From: Henckelia pumila
Lineage: Eukaryota; Streptophyta; Magnoliopsida; Lamiales; Gesneriaceae
Assembly: GCF_033568475.1 (NCBI RefSeq)
Contig: NC_133122.1
Span: 70,455,442-70,519,441, forward strand
DNA: 64,000 nucleotides
Direction of reading: 5' to 3'
Position numbers and translations under genes: made by a program. Of this stretch, positions 9,310 to 22,143 are shown one piece after another (within the stretch, counting starts at the first letter, position 1; every line of letters starts with the position of its first letter). The notes under the pieces were generated by a model. That model saw nothing but the letters and a program-made list of their open reading frames with translations. It made no database searches and was not told where the DNA came from.

Positions 9310-11957
9310 CAAACAGCTATGACAATAAGGATTCTTATGGACTTGAACATTGCAACTGGTGAAAAGGTTTCATCATAGTCAACTCCTTGTCTTTGAGTAT
9401 AACCTTTCGCCACCAATCGCGCCTTGTAGGTCAATACCTTACCATCAGGCCCAAGCTTTCTCTTGTAGATCCATTTACACCCTATTGGAACAATTCCATC
9501 GGGAGGATCTACTAAAGACCAAACTTGGTTTGTATGCATCGAATCTATTTCCGACTCCATAGCTTCAAGCCATAAATTTGAATCCGCATCAGAAATTGCT
9601 TCTTTGAAGTTTCTTGGATCACCTCCAACATCGGGTTCATCTTGATCCCCTTCAAGAAGAAGACCATATCGAATAGGAGGTCTAGAAGTCCTCTCGGATC
9701 TTCTAGGTACAGGCGTGTCTATCAATGGTTCCTGAGGTGTAGGATCGTTATTTTGTATTTCGGGTTCTTCTCGAATTTCTTCGAGTTCCATCATCTCGCC
9801 TTTCTTATCCAATAAGAACTCCTTCTCCAAGAAGGTGGCATTCCTTGAAACAAACACCTTTGTTTCAGCAGGATAATAGAAATAATATCCGATTGAATTC
9901 TTCGGATACCCTACAAAATAACATAAGCTGGATCGACTATCCAACTTATCTCCCACTGTCCGCTTCACGTAAGTAGGACATCCCCAAATCCTCAAGAAAG
10001 AATACTTAGGAGCTTTGCCATTCCATAACTCGTATGGTGTTTTGTCCACTGCTTTAGTGTGGACGTTGTTCAACAACAATACCGCCGTTTCAAGCGCATA
10101 GCCCCAAAACGAAGGTGGAAGCTCAGTGAAGCTCATCATGGACCGAACCATGTCCAACAAAGTTCGATTACGACGCTCCGATACACCATTAAGCTGTGGT
10201 GTCATAGGAGGAGTCCACTGAGAGAGAATCCCATTCTCTTTTAGATAGTCCAAAAACTCGGTACTTAAGTATTCTCCACCTCGATCCGATCGAAGTGCTT
10301 TAATACTTTTACCTAGCTTGTTTTCTACTTCAGCCTTGAATTCTTTGAACTTTTCAAATGCTTCAGACTTATATTTCATTAAATATAAATACCCATACCT
10401 CGAATAATCATCAGTAAAGGTAATGAAGTAGGTGTGGCCATATTGAGTACCAACTCTAAATGGACCACAAACATCTGTATGGATCAAATCCAACAGATTT
10501 TGACTATGCTCAGGTTTTCCCTTAAAAGGAGATTTAGTCATTTTTCCTTTTAGGCAGAATTCACAAGTAGGTAGAGAGTTAATATCAGACATATCAAACA
10601 TGCACTCTCCCACTAGCTTGTTCATTCTCCTTGAGGAAATATGACCTAGCCTAGCGTGCCAAAGGTTTGCCGGGTTTTGGCTATCGATTTTCCTTTTGTT
10701 TGTTGTTGCCGGTTTATCAACATAATTTATTGGAACGTCTTTTAGTTTTAAGTTATATAGATCATTTTCAAGTTGTCCATTTCCAATCAAACATTCATTC
10801 TTGTAAATATTGCAAATCCCATTCACAAAATTGCAAGAATAACCATATCTATCAAGCATAGAAACAGAAATAATGTTTTTAATCAAATCCGGAACAAATA
10901 AAACATCTCTCAAAAGTAACTTAAAATCGTTCTGCAAAATTAAATAAATATCTCCCACAGCTTTAGCTTCAACTCTGGAACCATTTTCGAGCCTCAGCTG
11001 GGTCTCACCCATTCTAAGCCTGCGACTTCTTGTCATCACCTGCAAATCATTGCAAATGTGAGATCCACATCCGGTATCCAATACCCAAGAAGTAGTATTA
11101 AGTGAAACATTTATTTCAATATAGAACATACCCTTCGCAGTTCGCAACTGCTCTAGATATTCCTTGCAGTTACGCTTCCAATGACCGGGCTTCTTGCAGT
11201 AATGGCAAACATCCTTGGACTTTTCCATGTTTGAAGCCTTTGTCTTGTACTTCTTCTCTGGTTCGATTTTCTTGGATGGGGCAGAACGTTTCTTACCCTT
11301 TGTACTTGGCCCCTTCTTAGCAGAAGAAGAGGAGCCCACCAAGAAAGCCGGTTTATCTTTCTTTAATGTGGATTCATATGTCACAAGCATATTGACCATC
11401 TCTTCAAGGGAGGCCTCTATCTTGTTCATATTGAAATTCACCACAAATCCGTCAAACGAAGAAGGAAGAGATAGAAGTAGTAAGTCCACGTTGAGTTCAT
11501 GCTCCAACACCAAATCAAGGGTTACCAACTTCTGTATGAGCCAAATCACTCGTACCCCATGATCACGGACCGAAGTCCCTTCACGCATGCGACACGTCAT
11601 TAGCTCCTTTACAGTAGCGAACCTTTCAGCCCTCGATTGAGCCCCAAAAAGTTCCTTGAGTTGTACGTGAATGTCAGCAGCATTCACGGTGTTCTCAAAT
11701 CGCCTCTGGAGTTCATCAGACATCGAGGCTTGCATATAGCATTTGGCCTTGATATCATGTTCCCACCATGTATCAAGTTTGGCTAACTCTTCTGGACTTA
11801 TGTCAGCTGGTGCTTCCTTCGGAGGAGATTTTTCTAACACGTAGAGCATCTTCTCCAAAGTTAAGACAATCTTCAACTTACGGAACCATTCCGTATAGTT
11901 TGCGCCAGTCAATTTATTTTTTTCGAGGATCGAGAAAAGTGGATTACGCGAATTCAT
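9310..11957 (-). pseudogene. Element A gag-pol, 5' part: Gag, protease, integrase, start of RT
   Basis: A long open frame reads Gag (UBN2 type, starting MNSRNPLFSILE; this ATG at 11957 is preferred because the related element A2 starts at the same residue, although an in-frame ATG lies 10 codons upstream). A CCHC zinc knuckle follows (CHYCKKPGHWKRNC, about 11165-11211), then the protease active site (LDTGCGSHI, about 11060), the integrase HHCC region (WHARLGH and CEFCLKGK), the integrase core (TDVCGPF, SDRGGEY) and the first part of RT ([24 protein letters not shown]). The frame is open up to the CACTA junction at 9309 and then runs into transposon sequence. The remainder is at 1944-3213. Confidence 0.93.
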
Positions 11958-13607
11958 CTTTATGAAATACTGAAAAGAAACAGACAAATATCAGTGATTG
12001 TTTAAGTAATTTACTAAGACATAAAATAGGCGAAATTTATTTTATGAATCTCACTCCCACTATTTTAACGATTTCACTACCCTCTAGTGAAAACGGGAAA
12101 CTGTTTTCCTTAGTGAGAACATGGAGTCCAATTGACAAACTATGGTCCCGAATAATATCAGCCAACCATAATTTTCAAAAGGTAGAGCCCAATTGCTTCC
12201 AAAGCAACCTCCACGTTTTTACCTCATGTCCAATAAGGGCCCAATAATATGACGCCGATTATTGTGACATGTCAAGATGACCCATCAATATTAAGTTGTG
12301 ATGGACGGTCGCCATGTGGATCCCCCAATAATATGAGCCGATCCCATGGGAGTTCCACCCAACTTACAACATGTGTCGATCCAATGTACAACTTTCCGAC
12401 GAACGGGCCCCCCCAATAATATGAGCCGGACCGTATCCGCGGGTAGCATCTCATACATTGATCGTTGATGGAACGTAGGAACATTTAAACAGATTTAAAT
12501 TTCCTTTATTTATCTTGATATCAATTTTAAATCATATTTAAAATGAGGGATTTTATTTTTGAAAATTTGTCTCATCATTTTTAAAATTTTGTATGCTTGT
12601 CGGATTCACACAATTTTGTCTAAAACATGCATACAACAATAATATCACATATTATATAGGATGATCGATTCCATTTCTAATCGACCCGTGGTTGCCAATC
12701 ACGAGTCTTAGTCCAATCCTAGGTAATATGCAGTATGCAATGCAATCCTATTACATTTTGCTTCCAATTTACATTTCTTCTGTCTTTATTGTCTGCTGGG
12801 CCCACCTCCATCTTCAAATCTTCATCTCCCACTAAGTCTAATGTATTTACAATAAATAACAATGACAAGTAGGGGATACATTTTTAATGGGTGGGAACGG
12901 GCCATAAACCAGGCCCACTTTTATTACATATGACAATTCATATTGGGCCATAAACCAGGCCCATTAATAAATCCAACAATAATAAAAACAAATGTAAATT
13001 CCTAACATAAACCTACAAAATTGGTCATGGCGATCGATCATCCTTATCCAATAACATTTAATTCAAAATTAATTTATTGGATAACATGCAATGACAATTT
13101 AAATTTAAAAAGGATAAAATCATATTTCATATATAAAATCTTATTTTACATACAAAATCATATTTTATCAAATAAAATCATATTTTATCTATAAAATCCA
13201 ATTTTATACATAAAATCATATTTTATTCAATATATCCATAAGATCATATCTTATCATCAATTGTACCAAAAATAATTAATTTCAAAATTCAATTTAACGG
13301 ATAAAATATTTAAATTTTCCAAAAATTCAAATTTATCCAAAAATCAATTTTAAAATTTTCGGACTCGAACAATTCGATCCGATGCCTCGTGGACCAATCA
13401 AAAACAATTTTCGATCGGACCAAAAATAGAATTTTAACATATTAAAATTTAATTTTAAAATTAAAAAAATAATTTTTCGCGGGCCGCCCGGGACATTCCC
13501 GGGCTGCCCCTAAAAAAAAAAAAATTTTATTTTAAAATATTTATTTTGTTTCAAAAACCGAGGCTAAAAATTTTTGTACAATCGATTAATTTAATCGCTT
13601 GATCTGA
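11958..13607 (-). other. Untranslated leader of element A
   Basis: This is non-coding sequence between the gag start and the primer-binding site. It holds AT-rich stretches with many repeats of a taaaatcatattt type (about 13110-13260), two similar blocks with ccaataatatgagccg (about 12325 and 12414), and a short GC-rich palindrome (about 13476-13510). In A2 the corresponding GC-rich spot is greatly enlarged. Confidence 0.7.
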
Positions 13608-13628
13608 GCAACCTGGCTCTGATACCAC
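13608..13628 (-). other. Primer-binding site of element A (initiator Met tRNA)
   Basis: Read on the minus strand, TGGTATCAGAGCCAGGTT follows the LTR end (CCAACA) after one base. It is complementary to the 3' end of plant initiator-Met tRNA, as expected for a copia element. Confidence 0.9.
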
Positions 13629-15477
13629 TGTTGGAAAACGCGGCGATCAGATCAATCAGAATTGATACCCGGTGCAGCGGAAGTTTAAAAAATTTTATAT
13701 GGAACGATTACATAGTGCGTATCAAAACCTTACGATTAAATTGTGTGTGTAAAAATTAAATAACAATTATAAATTTTTACCTTCAATCTCGAATCGAGAT
13801 TTTGGACACCAACAGATTGCTCTGCTCTTGTTGTATATCCCTGGAACTGATGGACGAACTGTTCTTCAATCAGGTCCACGAACGGATAATTAATCCCTCT
13901 GATAGATTGCACTAGAAAATCTATCAGAAGTTTCTACGAAGAGAATTAACGAATTTGATCCGTTAAAACAGACTGTAATTCAAAATTCACAGACTGGATT
14001 TTACCGAGCAGAGGGGAAAAGGGGGCGGCCACTTCAGAGGAAAAATTCTAGGGTTTTTCGAAAATTTTGTGACCTGTTGTGTGTAATTTCTGTACTGCAA
14101 TAACTTATTTATAATGTAGGCCGCTAACAGCTTAGGGCCCATTAGTCATAAGTTCAAGCCCGACAAGCAAAGCCCGCATGTTCAGAAATTAATATAAAAT
14201 TCATCATGACTCCGATTGATAAACCGATTTCACCAATGTTCACAGAAACCATTTCTGCACCTTTTAAAGTCAAGATAAATTTTTCTGAATCCGAATTCAG
14301 TGATTTCCAAAAATGCCCATCCCTATGTCATTTTAGGAAATCTTACTCCTCTACTCTTAAATAAGAAGTCCAACTTCTTTGTTCATTAAATTTAACTCTT
14401 TAAATTTAACTATCTCAACGGGGATTAAAAATCCATTACTCTGTGTGACCCTCAATGGTTCAGGGATACAGCTAGCCGTGGGCTCACAACTCCTTGTGAC
14501 TCGGAACAACAATTTCCGACTTGCCCATCGAATCATGGTAAGAGCGCCTAGAAACATCGCCCCATGATTCCCTAGGTATCACTGATAGTGCCTGCAAGAA
14601 CCAATAGATTTTGGTTAGCGTACAGTACGGTCCCTTCATCCATATATCCCGATCGAATCAACAACCATTGGTATATCGAGAGTCGTTCGAGATTCGATAA
14701 CTATGCAATACATCTTGAAGATCAAATAGTGACATCGCATGTGTTACTAAGAAACCATTTCTTAAAACACATCATGTACTCTGGCCAGAGATTCGTCACA
14801 CTAATATCTTCTCAGATCGCATAGGATATCCACACTCGCAAGTATGTGGTGAATCCTTGACAACAAAGCATCGACTCCTATATGTGTTGTAACTGTACCC
14901 AATCCCGACACCTGATGACCCCAATAGAGTCGGTAAACGAGTCAAATCACAGTACTAGCATATAGAGTCTCAATGATGTTTCAAGTAGTAAGGACTAATG
15001 GTGTACAACCAAAACCGCGGACTTTATCCACTCGATAAGTGATAACCACTTGGAAAGTCCGGATAGGGTAGTTCGATCATTCATCATATGAATATCCATT
15101 TGCATGCTTCGAACATCTCTATGTTCCTTACCAATGAAACGTGGTACTCTGCATTGCAAATGCTAGTCTCAAACTCGAGCGATCCTTATCCTTATTATCG
15201 GACGGCTCAATCGACTAGGAACAGTTTAGAATATACAGTGACTATAAGATGTGTTTCATGATAGACATCCTCATGTTCTACCACATCTTACATACACTAT
15301 AGTATATTCAAGGCCTTTATAAAAACAACAATAGTATATCACAATATAACAATATGAAGAAAGATAAAGTCATTGCCATTAATAAAAGTGTAAATTATAT
15401 TAAACAAAAGATTGTTTATACAAAGAGTCATCAAAGCCCTTAGCCACAAGTTGGCTCACCGGGCACCCACTCTTTCA
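13629..15477 (-). repeat. 5' LTR of copia element A
   Basis: This is an 1849-bp copy of 81-1929 with only scattered substitutions seen by eye. It is the promoter-bearing LTR in the element's sense. It is followed on the plus strand by tctcta, the right-hand target-site duplication, and then by older gypsy sequence. Confidence 0.93.
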
Positions 15478-16515
15478 TCTCTATGGTCTCTAGTCTACTG
15501 AACCTAAGCTTGAGAACCAGAACCAGACACTGATCCTCATCCCAACTACGGACAATATTTCTTGAGATGACCAACCTCCTCATACTTGAAACAAGCTCAT
15601 GTGACTTTACGACACTTGTCGGATGAAAGATTTTTCCCAAAATTCTCACAAGGACCTTTTTTCTTAAAAAATCTTAAAACATCCCAGACCTTGAGGAAGA
15701 AGTAGAAGAAGCAGATTTCTTGAAATATTGGGGCTCGTGGTCCCAAAGCACTAGCAGGTCAAGAAGATTGAAAAGTCCTACGATGGTTCAAACTAATCTC
15801 AGCCTGACGACAGTGGTTCACAGAAACCTCATAGGATGTTAGATCATTACAAACAGTTCAAAGATCTCCTTATTGAGGCCCTGGATAAAGTGGTCATACT
15901 TTGCTTCATAGATGGAATTGATATGTGAAAAAAATGGTAACAACTCAAAGAATTTCTGCTGATACTCGTCAACAGTAATTATACATTTCTTCAAACCCAG
16001 AAGCTCAATGTACTTGGCCTATCGAAGTACGGGTGAAAATAAAATTCATAAAAGTAGCATGAAAATCAGTCCAAGTAACCCTATCATGCTCATGAAGTAG
16101 CGTGGTGGACGCAGACTTCCAACTAGTGGTTTCAATCCATCCTCTTCTCCTTAGTGCAATGGAAAACTCAGAAAATAAAATTAACAGTCTCCATCCACTT
16201 CTCCTTAGTGCAATGAAAAACTCAGAAACAACCTTCTATCCTCTCCAACTAGTTCTTTGCCACCTCAGGTGCCTCACCTCCAACTAGTGGTTTCGATCCC
16301 ACATGGATAAGCTTATACATGTCAATATGGAGGCAACCATCATGATGGCGACAATGTCCTCTACGGTGTCCATGGATATTAGCGTCATCCTAGCATCCTA
16401 TGCTACGGTGACTACTATCGTCGTCATGGGCCACCATCTACAAGATATGACAAAGGTTAGTATCAAAATGCAATTCTATATTACAAAAATCTTATGCATG
16501 CTTTGATATAATAAA
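15478..16515 (-). pseudogene. Decayed Ty3/gypsy gag (element K, upstream half)
   Basis: On the minus strand, broken frames read as plant gypsy Gag. From right to left they are a SKPLVGGEAPE-like stretch near 16290, VTWTDFHATF near 16060-16080, TVDEYQQKFFELLPFFSHI around 15910-15985, and a zinc-knuckle relic (ACFKYEEVGHLKKYC) near 15545-15595. Stops and shifts are frequent, and a local duplication has enlarged the part at 16117-16290. The frame is cut at 15478 by element A and appears to continue at 1-80. The order and motifs resemble the intact gag of element H at 58566-59836. Confidence 0.75.
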
Positions 16516-17300
16516 TGTAGTGACCCGAACTAGATCAGTTACTAATGATCTTAATGGAATTCAATTAACTTGATAAAACATAATCAGATAACAATGAAAT
16601 TAAACTTAAACATTTTTATACAACCGCTATCAAAAACAGTGTGCTAAAACCCAAATAGAGCATGGACCAGGAATGTCACTCCAGACAGCACTAATTTTTC
16701 AAACTCAGCAACCGTTCACTATAGGTCCATCCAACCTAAGGAATGTCCTGTGGAATGTGATGTCCATAAAAATCGAGGACGTGAGCGATAAAAACTCCTT
16801 GTACGAAAGTATAAGTATACAAACCTATATGTGCAAGAATATGACGAATACATGTTATCTGGTCAACTAGTAACAACATGCTCAGATAGGCACCACGAGT
16901 GAATAATACCATGTGGATGCCCCCTAGGTGTCTAATACACTCATAATCGGACGCGGTTCTGAAATGTTTCTGAACAACATGATTATCCCTACCGACCCGT
17001 CGGCCACTGTGTACTCTTGGTGTCCTTCCATAAAAAAATAGGGCTAAGATACCCTACTAGTAATGGCTATCTCGAAGGAGATATGACTCAATTTATATGT
17101 ACATGAAACATATGAACAAGAATAATACACGTATATCATGACACATAAAATGCAGCGCATAAGAATGCATACTCAACTAAGATATATCGAATAGTACTTT
17201 CGTACCTTTATGTAGCAATATGAGAAGTACAAGTTCTAGGTCCAAGCCGATAAACCAAGTGAACATAATATCATTATTCTTGTCTAAAAGTTTTAAATAA
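16516..17300 (-). repeat. 5' LTR of gypsy element K (far boundary unresolved)
   Basis: On the minus strand an LTR end (gggtcactaca) is followed by a degenerate initiator-Met primer site (tatatcaaagcatgc), just as in element H (58446-58476). The plus-strand sequence from 16516 is therefore the LTR, with a tgtagtgaccc terminus. The other end could not be placed, and the sequence passes into Athila-like pol near 17300-17330. The right boundary is an estimate. Confidence 0.65.
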
Positions 17301-17329
17301 GTTAATAGATACACCCAATAGCTATTATG

Positions 17330-18850
17330 CCGCTGCACTTTGGATAGAGCTCAACAAAATTACACAAATAGTGAAAAAGAGATGTTAGTTATGGCGTTTT
17401 CATTCGAAAAATTCAGATCCTACCTCATTGGCTCAAAGGTATTATTTATACTGACCATGAATCGATTCGCTACTTGTTTTCCAAAAAGGATACAAAGTCT
17501 GAGTTGATTTGATGTACATTGTTGCTAAACGGGTTTCATTTTGAGATTTGAGTTAAGAAAAAAGTAAAAATATTGTGGCGAATCATATATCTCATTTGGA
17601 AGGGGAAGAAAAAGCTAAATATGAGCTCATAAGAGAACAATTTCCGAATGAACATCTCTTTTAATCACCACCAAAAGAATAATTTCTTTAACGATGCCAA
17701 CTTATGAGATGATCTGTTTGTGTACAAGAAGTGTTCTGATCAAGTGATTCGGTGATGCAATCTAACGATGACAAGAAGGAAATTATGAAGCAATGTCATT
17801 CTGCACCACACGTTGGAATGTCAAAGATAGCTGCTAAAGTACTTCAGTTCAGGTTTTATAGGCCCAATTTGTTTCGGGACAATTATATTTTATTGAAGTC
17901 ATGTGATATATGTCAAAGGATGAGAAATATATCTAGGCGCCACGAATTACATCTTACAAATATTTTAGAAGTTGAATTATTTGATATTTTGGGTCTTGGT
18001 TTTTTGGGTCTGTTTCCACCATCATTTGATCAGTCTTATATTTTATTATTTGTTGATAATGTATAGAATGGGTGAAAGAAATCGCCACCCCAACTAATGA
18101 CATTCGTGTTGTACTTAAATTTGTGCATAAATATTTTCACGAGGTTTGGAACTCTACGATAAATTCTCAGCGATGAAGGTACACATTTTTGCAATAAAAT
18201 GTTTAACTCATTGATGATCATGGTGTTAGGCACAAAGTGGCAATGCATATCCACAAATGAATAGGAGAGTTGAAATATCCAATCATAAAATTAATAAATT
18301 ATGGAAAAAATTGTCAAAACTAACCGGAATGATTGGGGGGATCAAGTCGGAAGATGTATTTTGGGATTATAGGAATGCCTTCAAAACTCCGATTGGTATG
18401 TCTCTAGCTTTATAAAATAGTTTTTGGAAAATCGTGTTATTGGCTAGTGGAATTGAAACATCGAGCATATTGGGGTATGAAGAAGTTGAATTTTGATTTG
18501 AAATCATCCGGCAAAGAAAAAACTCTACAATTGAATGAGATGGGTGAATTCGTAATGATGCGTATGAAAATTCCAAGATCTACAAATAAAAAACCACGAC
18601 GTGGCATGGCAAGAAAATACTGAGCAGGGGTTTTGAGCATGGAAAACAAGTACTTTTATTTAATTCTTGCCTCGGATTATTTTCTAAGAAGCTTAAATTG
18701 AGATATTCTAGTCTGTTCACTGTGAAAAATGTTCCTCCTTATGGTGCAATTAAGATACAGTGCAAAGATGTAAGAAGTTTTCAAGTTAATAGCCAAGGAG
18801 TGAAACACTATTTTGGAAATGAAGTGTAGCATGTAGCGAGAATTCTATTG
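17330..18850 (+). pseudogene. Decayed Athila-like gypsy pol (RNase H and integrase)
   Basis: On the plus strand, broken frames read as the end of an Athila-type polyprotein. They show RNase H (NYTNSEKEMLVMAF, then FRSYLIGSKV near 17440), a linker with NHISHLEGEEK, the integrase zinc-binding and core region (QCHSAPHVG, AAKVLQF, CQRMRNISRRHELHLTNILE at about 17790-17980), and the C-terminal part including AYRNAFKTPIGM-like, LNEMGEF and CKDVRSFQVN at about 18330-18790. Many stops and indels are present, so this is an old copy. The 5' part (gag, protease, RT) is absent and its left end abuts gypsy K's LTR. Confidence 0.82.
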
Positions 18851-19543
18851 ATCGAGCTGTTTAAGGAAGCAAGAAGAGTCTGCTGACGACGTTAAACCAA
18901 TCTCTTTTTGGGAGACAATCTAAATTTTTATATTTCAGCGTCAATTTTATTTCATTTTTTTTTTACTTTTATTGATTTTTTTTGTTTGAATAGAATGTCT
19001 TCTAAGGATTTAAAATTTTCAAATTTCATGTTACAAATAGCGCCCCAGCGCCACTCACATAGTGCCCCCATGCTAGACCTAATTTTTTACGGGGCCCTTG
19101 TGCTTATCCAATAGTGCACCCCACCAACGCTGGTGAATCTGAATCACCAAAAATCTTATCCATTAGCTCCCTCGTACCAATCGTTGAAAATAATTTCCTA
19201 AAATTACGAATGCATGGTGCCCCGGTGCTTATACATTAGTGCCCTCAAATTTTATGTATTATTTATGGAGAAAATATTACTGTTAGACCTTTATTTACAG
19301 TGATTATATGCAATGAATTTGAGTTAACATGATCAGTTACTAGTTTGAAATATCGGCTGAATTTTGATATGGTCCTGAAATTCGGATACTGAACATGGTA
19401 TGTTGCAATGGTTCCTTATTATGAAATTTCTAGCTGCAGAATATTCTGCTGCCGAAATTACTAGCTCTACTAATATTGCTAGTTTTCGAGTTTTTAGATT
19501 CTCACATGTTCAAGGCAGAGATATCAAAGACCCCGATACCAAA
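18851..19543 (+). other. Athila-like 3' region and unresolved sequence
   Basis: The first part (to about 19250) carries non-coding sequence like the region after pol in Athila elements, including a gctgacgacgttaaacc block and repeated agcgcc/agtgcccc phrases. From about 19250 to 19535 nothing was recognised. The last bases (19530-19543) look like a primer-binding site (tttggtatcgggg on the minus strand) for the LTR that starts at 19544. Confidence 0.5.
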
Positions 19544-19811
19544 TGTTAGAGTTTTCTCGAAAATCTTATTTCTAAACTCAAATGAATAAACAAATACGCG
19601 GAAGCGTACCGAGCACTACAACCACTGAATGATTTGTATGTGTCCTAATTTCCTCCTAGTTTGAAGTCTTCTTAATAAATCTTTTGCAGATGGTGTCGTA
19701 TTGTTCTTAAGAGGTGTGTACTGCTATGAGACCTCAAATGCTGGTATTTATAGACGTTCTCATATAGTCAATGAGTTAATGCGAAAGTTAGATCGTCAAA
19801 AAGGAAATAAA
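19544..19811 (-). repeat. Partial LTR (J), minus strand
   Basis: The plus strand starts tgttagagttttct immediately next to a primer-site-like sequence, and the minus strand contains a TATA box (tataaatacc, about 19745-19755). This fits the 5' LTR of an otherwise unseen minus-strand element. It is interrupted by the hAT-type MITE beginning at 19820 and may continue after 26401. Its other end was not found. Confidence 0.5.
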
Positions 19812-20054
19812 CATGCCAACATGGGCGGATCTAGTGTAGGACCGCCCGCACCCCCCACCCCCTCCCCCAAAAAAAAAATTAAAAATAATTATTATTATAT
19901 AGGATATATATTGTTTTATTAGTATATATATTACTTGGCCCCACAAAGATAACATACTTTTATTAGTCTAGTGGCTAAACACATTCAAAATTTTGCATTG
20001 ATAGCTTTTTTTTTTTTCCAAACTAACCGAACTTGAATATTAACTTCTTTTATT

Positions 20055-20331
20055 TGTTGTGAAAAATAAAAAATTTATGGTAACAAGTAAAAACTCCAAA
20101 ACTCAAAATATATCAAACTCTACACTTTATAATATTTTTCTCTCAACTCAATTGTATTTTTCATCACAAATGAAGACCTATTTATAGATCTACATTTGAG
20201 ATTAGTCCAAAAATAAATACATCATCATCTACATCATCACATACTAATTTTCCACATTTTACAACTCAATATTCAACATTCAACATTCAATATTCAACAT
20301 AATATTAATAATAATAATATATTTTTCAACA
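20055..20331 (-). repeat. 3' LTR of copia element B
   Basis: This is a 277-bp copy of 25985-26261 (tgttgtgaaaaa...tttttcaaca on the plus strand). The polypurine tract lies directly inside it at about 20332-20341. Confidence 0.93.
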
Positions 20332-20496
20332 CTCCCCCTTGTGATGATGATCGTGATATGATGACTGTCTTCATTACGTGTTTTATACTGCCTCGTTAAA
20401 AACCTTACTAGGAAAAACCCAGTGGGATAAAAACCATAGTAAGGGAAAAAGAGTGTAGCCACGTAAACTCCCCCTCATGTTAACATGAGTGATTCT

Positions 20497-21258
20497 TCAC
20501 ATATTCCGCAGATTGCGCATCCCAATGTTGTATATATGTTTTTTGAATATCGTCGTGGGAAGTGCCTTTGTGAAGAGATCTGATGAGTTCTCACTTGATT
20601 GAATATAACAGATATCAATATCTTTATTCTTCTCAAGCTCTTGAGTGTAGGCAAAGAACTTTGGGGGTATATGTTTTGTTCTGTCACTTTTTATGTATCC
20701 TTCTTTCATTTGAGCAATACATGCAGCATTGTCTTCATACAATATCACAGGCTTCTTGTCTACTGATAATCCACAAGAAGTTTGGATATGTTGTGTCATT
20801 GATTTTAGCCAAACACATTCACGGCTTGCTTCATGTAGCGCAATAATCTCAGCGTGATTTGATGAAGTTGTTACGAGTGTTTGTTTCTGTGAACACCAAG
20901 AAATTGGGGTGCCTCCACGAGTAAATATATATCCGATTTGGGAACGTGCCTTATGTGGATCAGATAAATATCCAGCATCGGCATAACCAATGATACTTTG
21001 ATTGGTGTCTTTTGAGTACAAAAGTCCCAAATCTGTCGTTCCTCGTAGATAACGAAATATATGTTTAATTCCGTTCCAGTGCCTCTTTGTTGGATATTAA
21101 CTGAATCTTGCCAATAAATTTACAGCAAAAGATATATCTGGTCTAGTGCAATTTGCAAGATACATAAGGGCACCAATGACACTTAGATATGGTACTTCTG
21201 GACCAAGAATAACTTCATCAGATTCACATGGACGGAATAGATCCTTTTCTATGTTTAA
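20497..21258 (-). pseudogene. Copia B RNase H and RT tail
   Basis: The minus-strand frame at 20497-21030 reads the copia RNase H, with SIIGYADAGYLSDPHKARS, GTPISWCSQKQTLV, NHAEIIALHEA and YEDNAACIAQ. A frame break near 21030-21100 separates it from the end of RT (LLARFSVNIQ-type stretch). The C-terminus shows the conserved SSDLFTKALP. It belongs with the RT at 21259-22143. Confidence 0.88.
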
Positions 21259-22143
21259 TTATCTTACAACCATTGGAGTACTTAATGGATTTGATTTATC
21301 CATATTAAAACGTTTAAGGATCTTTTCTGTATAATTTGCCTGGTGAACAAAAATTCCACATTCTTTTTGTTCTATTTGCAAACCCAGACAGTACTTGGTT
21401 TTTCCAAGATCCTTCATTTCGAATTCTTCCTTCAAGTACATCATAACCTCTTGAATTTCTTTATTCGTTCCAATGATGTTTAAATCATCAACATATACAA
21501 CAATAATTACACATCCAGATGTTGTTTTTTTGATGAAAACACAGGGGCATATTGGATCATTTACATATCCCTTTTTCATCAAGTGCTCACTTAGCCTATT
21601 ATACCATATTCGGCCGGATTGCTTCAACCCATATAATGATCTTTGCAATTTTACAGAATAAAATTCTCTGGATTTTGAACTTTGTGCCTCAGGCATCTTA
21701 AATCCTTCAGGGATTTTCATGTATATATCACTATCAAGTGATCCGTATAAGTAAGCCGTAACAACATCCATCAGACACATTTCCAAATTTTCAGACACTG
21801 CCAAACTAATCAAATATCGAAACGTAATTGCATCCATAACAGGAGAATACGTTTCTTCATAATCAATTCCAAGCCTTTGAGAAAAACCTTGTGCAACAAG
21901 TCTAGCTTTATATCTTACTATTTCATTTTTCTCATTTCGCTTTCGAATAAAAACCCATTTGTATCCAACAGGTTTTACACCTTCAGGTGTGAGGACTATA
22001 GGTCCAAAAACATTGCGTTTATTTAGCGAATCCAATTCAACCTGGATGACATCTTTCCATTTTGCCCAATCATGACGAGTTTTACATTCACCAAAGGATT
22101 TTGGTTCATGATCCTCGTTTTCATTTATGATGTCACATGCCAC
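21259..22143 (-). pseudogene. Copia B reverse transcriptase
   Basis: An open frame of 294 residues contains the RT N-terminal signature (GYKWVFIRKRNEK, YKARLVAQGFSQR), MDVVTAYLYG, SLYGLKQSGR and the active site YVDDLNIIG. It is one of the less damaged parts of element B. It is preceded by a separately framed linker region at 22189-22694 and followed by RNase H after a shift. Confidence 0.92.

Larger units (their letters stand above)
81..15477 (-). mobile_element. Ty1/copia LTR retrotransposon A (split by a CACTA insertion)
   Basis: A complete copia element lies on the minus strand: two 1849-bp LTRs (81-1929 and 13629-15477), a primer-binding site next to the right LTR, a Gag-protease-integrase-RT-RNaseH reading frame, and a polypurine tract next to the left LTR. 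The LTRs read TG...CA at their ends, and the same 6 bp (tctcta) flanks both sides (75-80 and 15478-15483), which is taken as the target-site duplication. The domain order integrase before RT is diagnostic of copia. The two LTRs differ at only scattered positions by eye, so insertion was fairly recent, but the coding frame is now cut by the CACTA element at 3214-9309. A related solo LTR lies at 43787-45637 and a deletion derivative at 59837-63631. It is probably Tork-like; the lineage was not tested. Confidence 0.93.

Noticed and set aside
13608..13628. tRNA-like match near the LTRs
   Set aside because: It matches only the 3' end of initiator-Met tRNA, as primer-binding sites do. No cloverleaf can be formed, so no tRNA gene was called.
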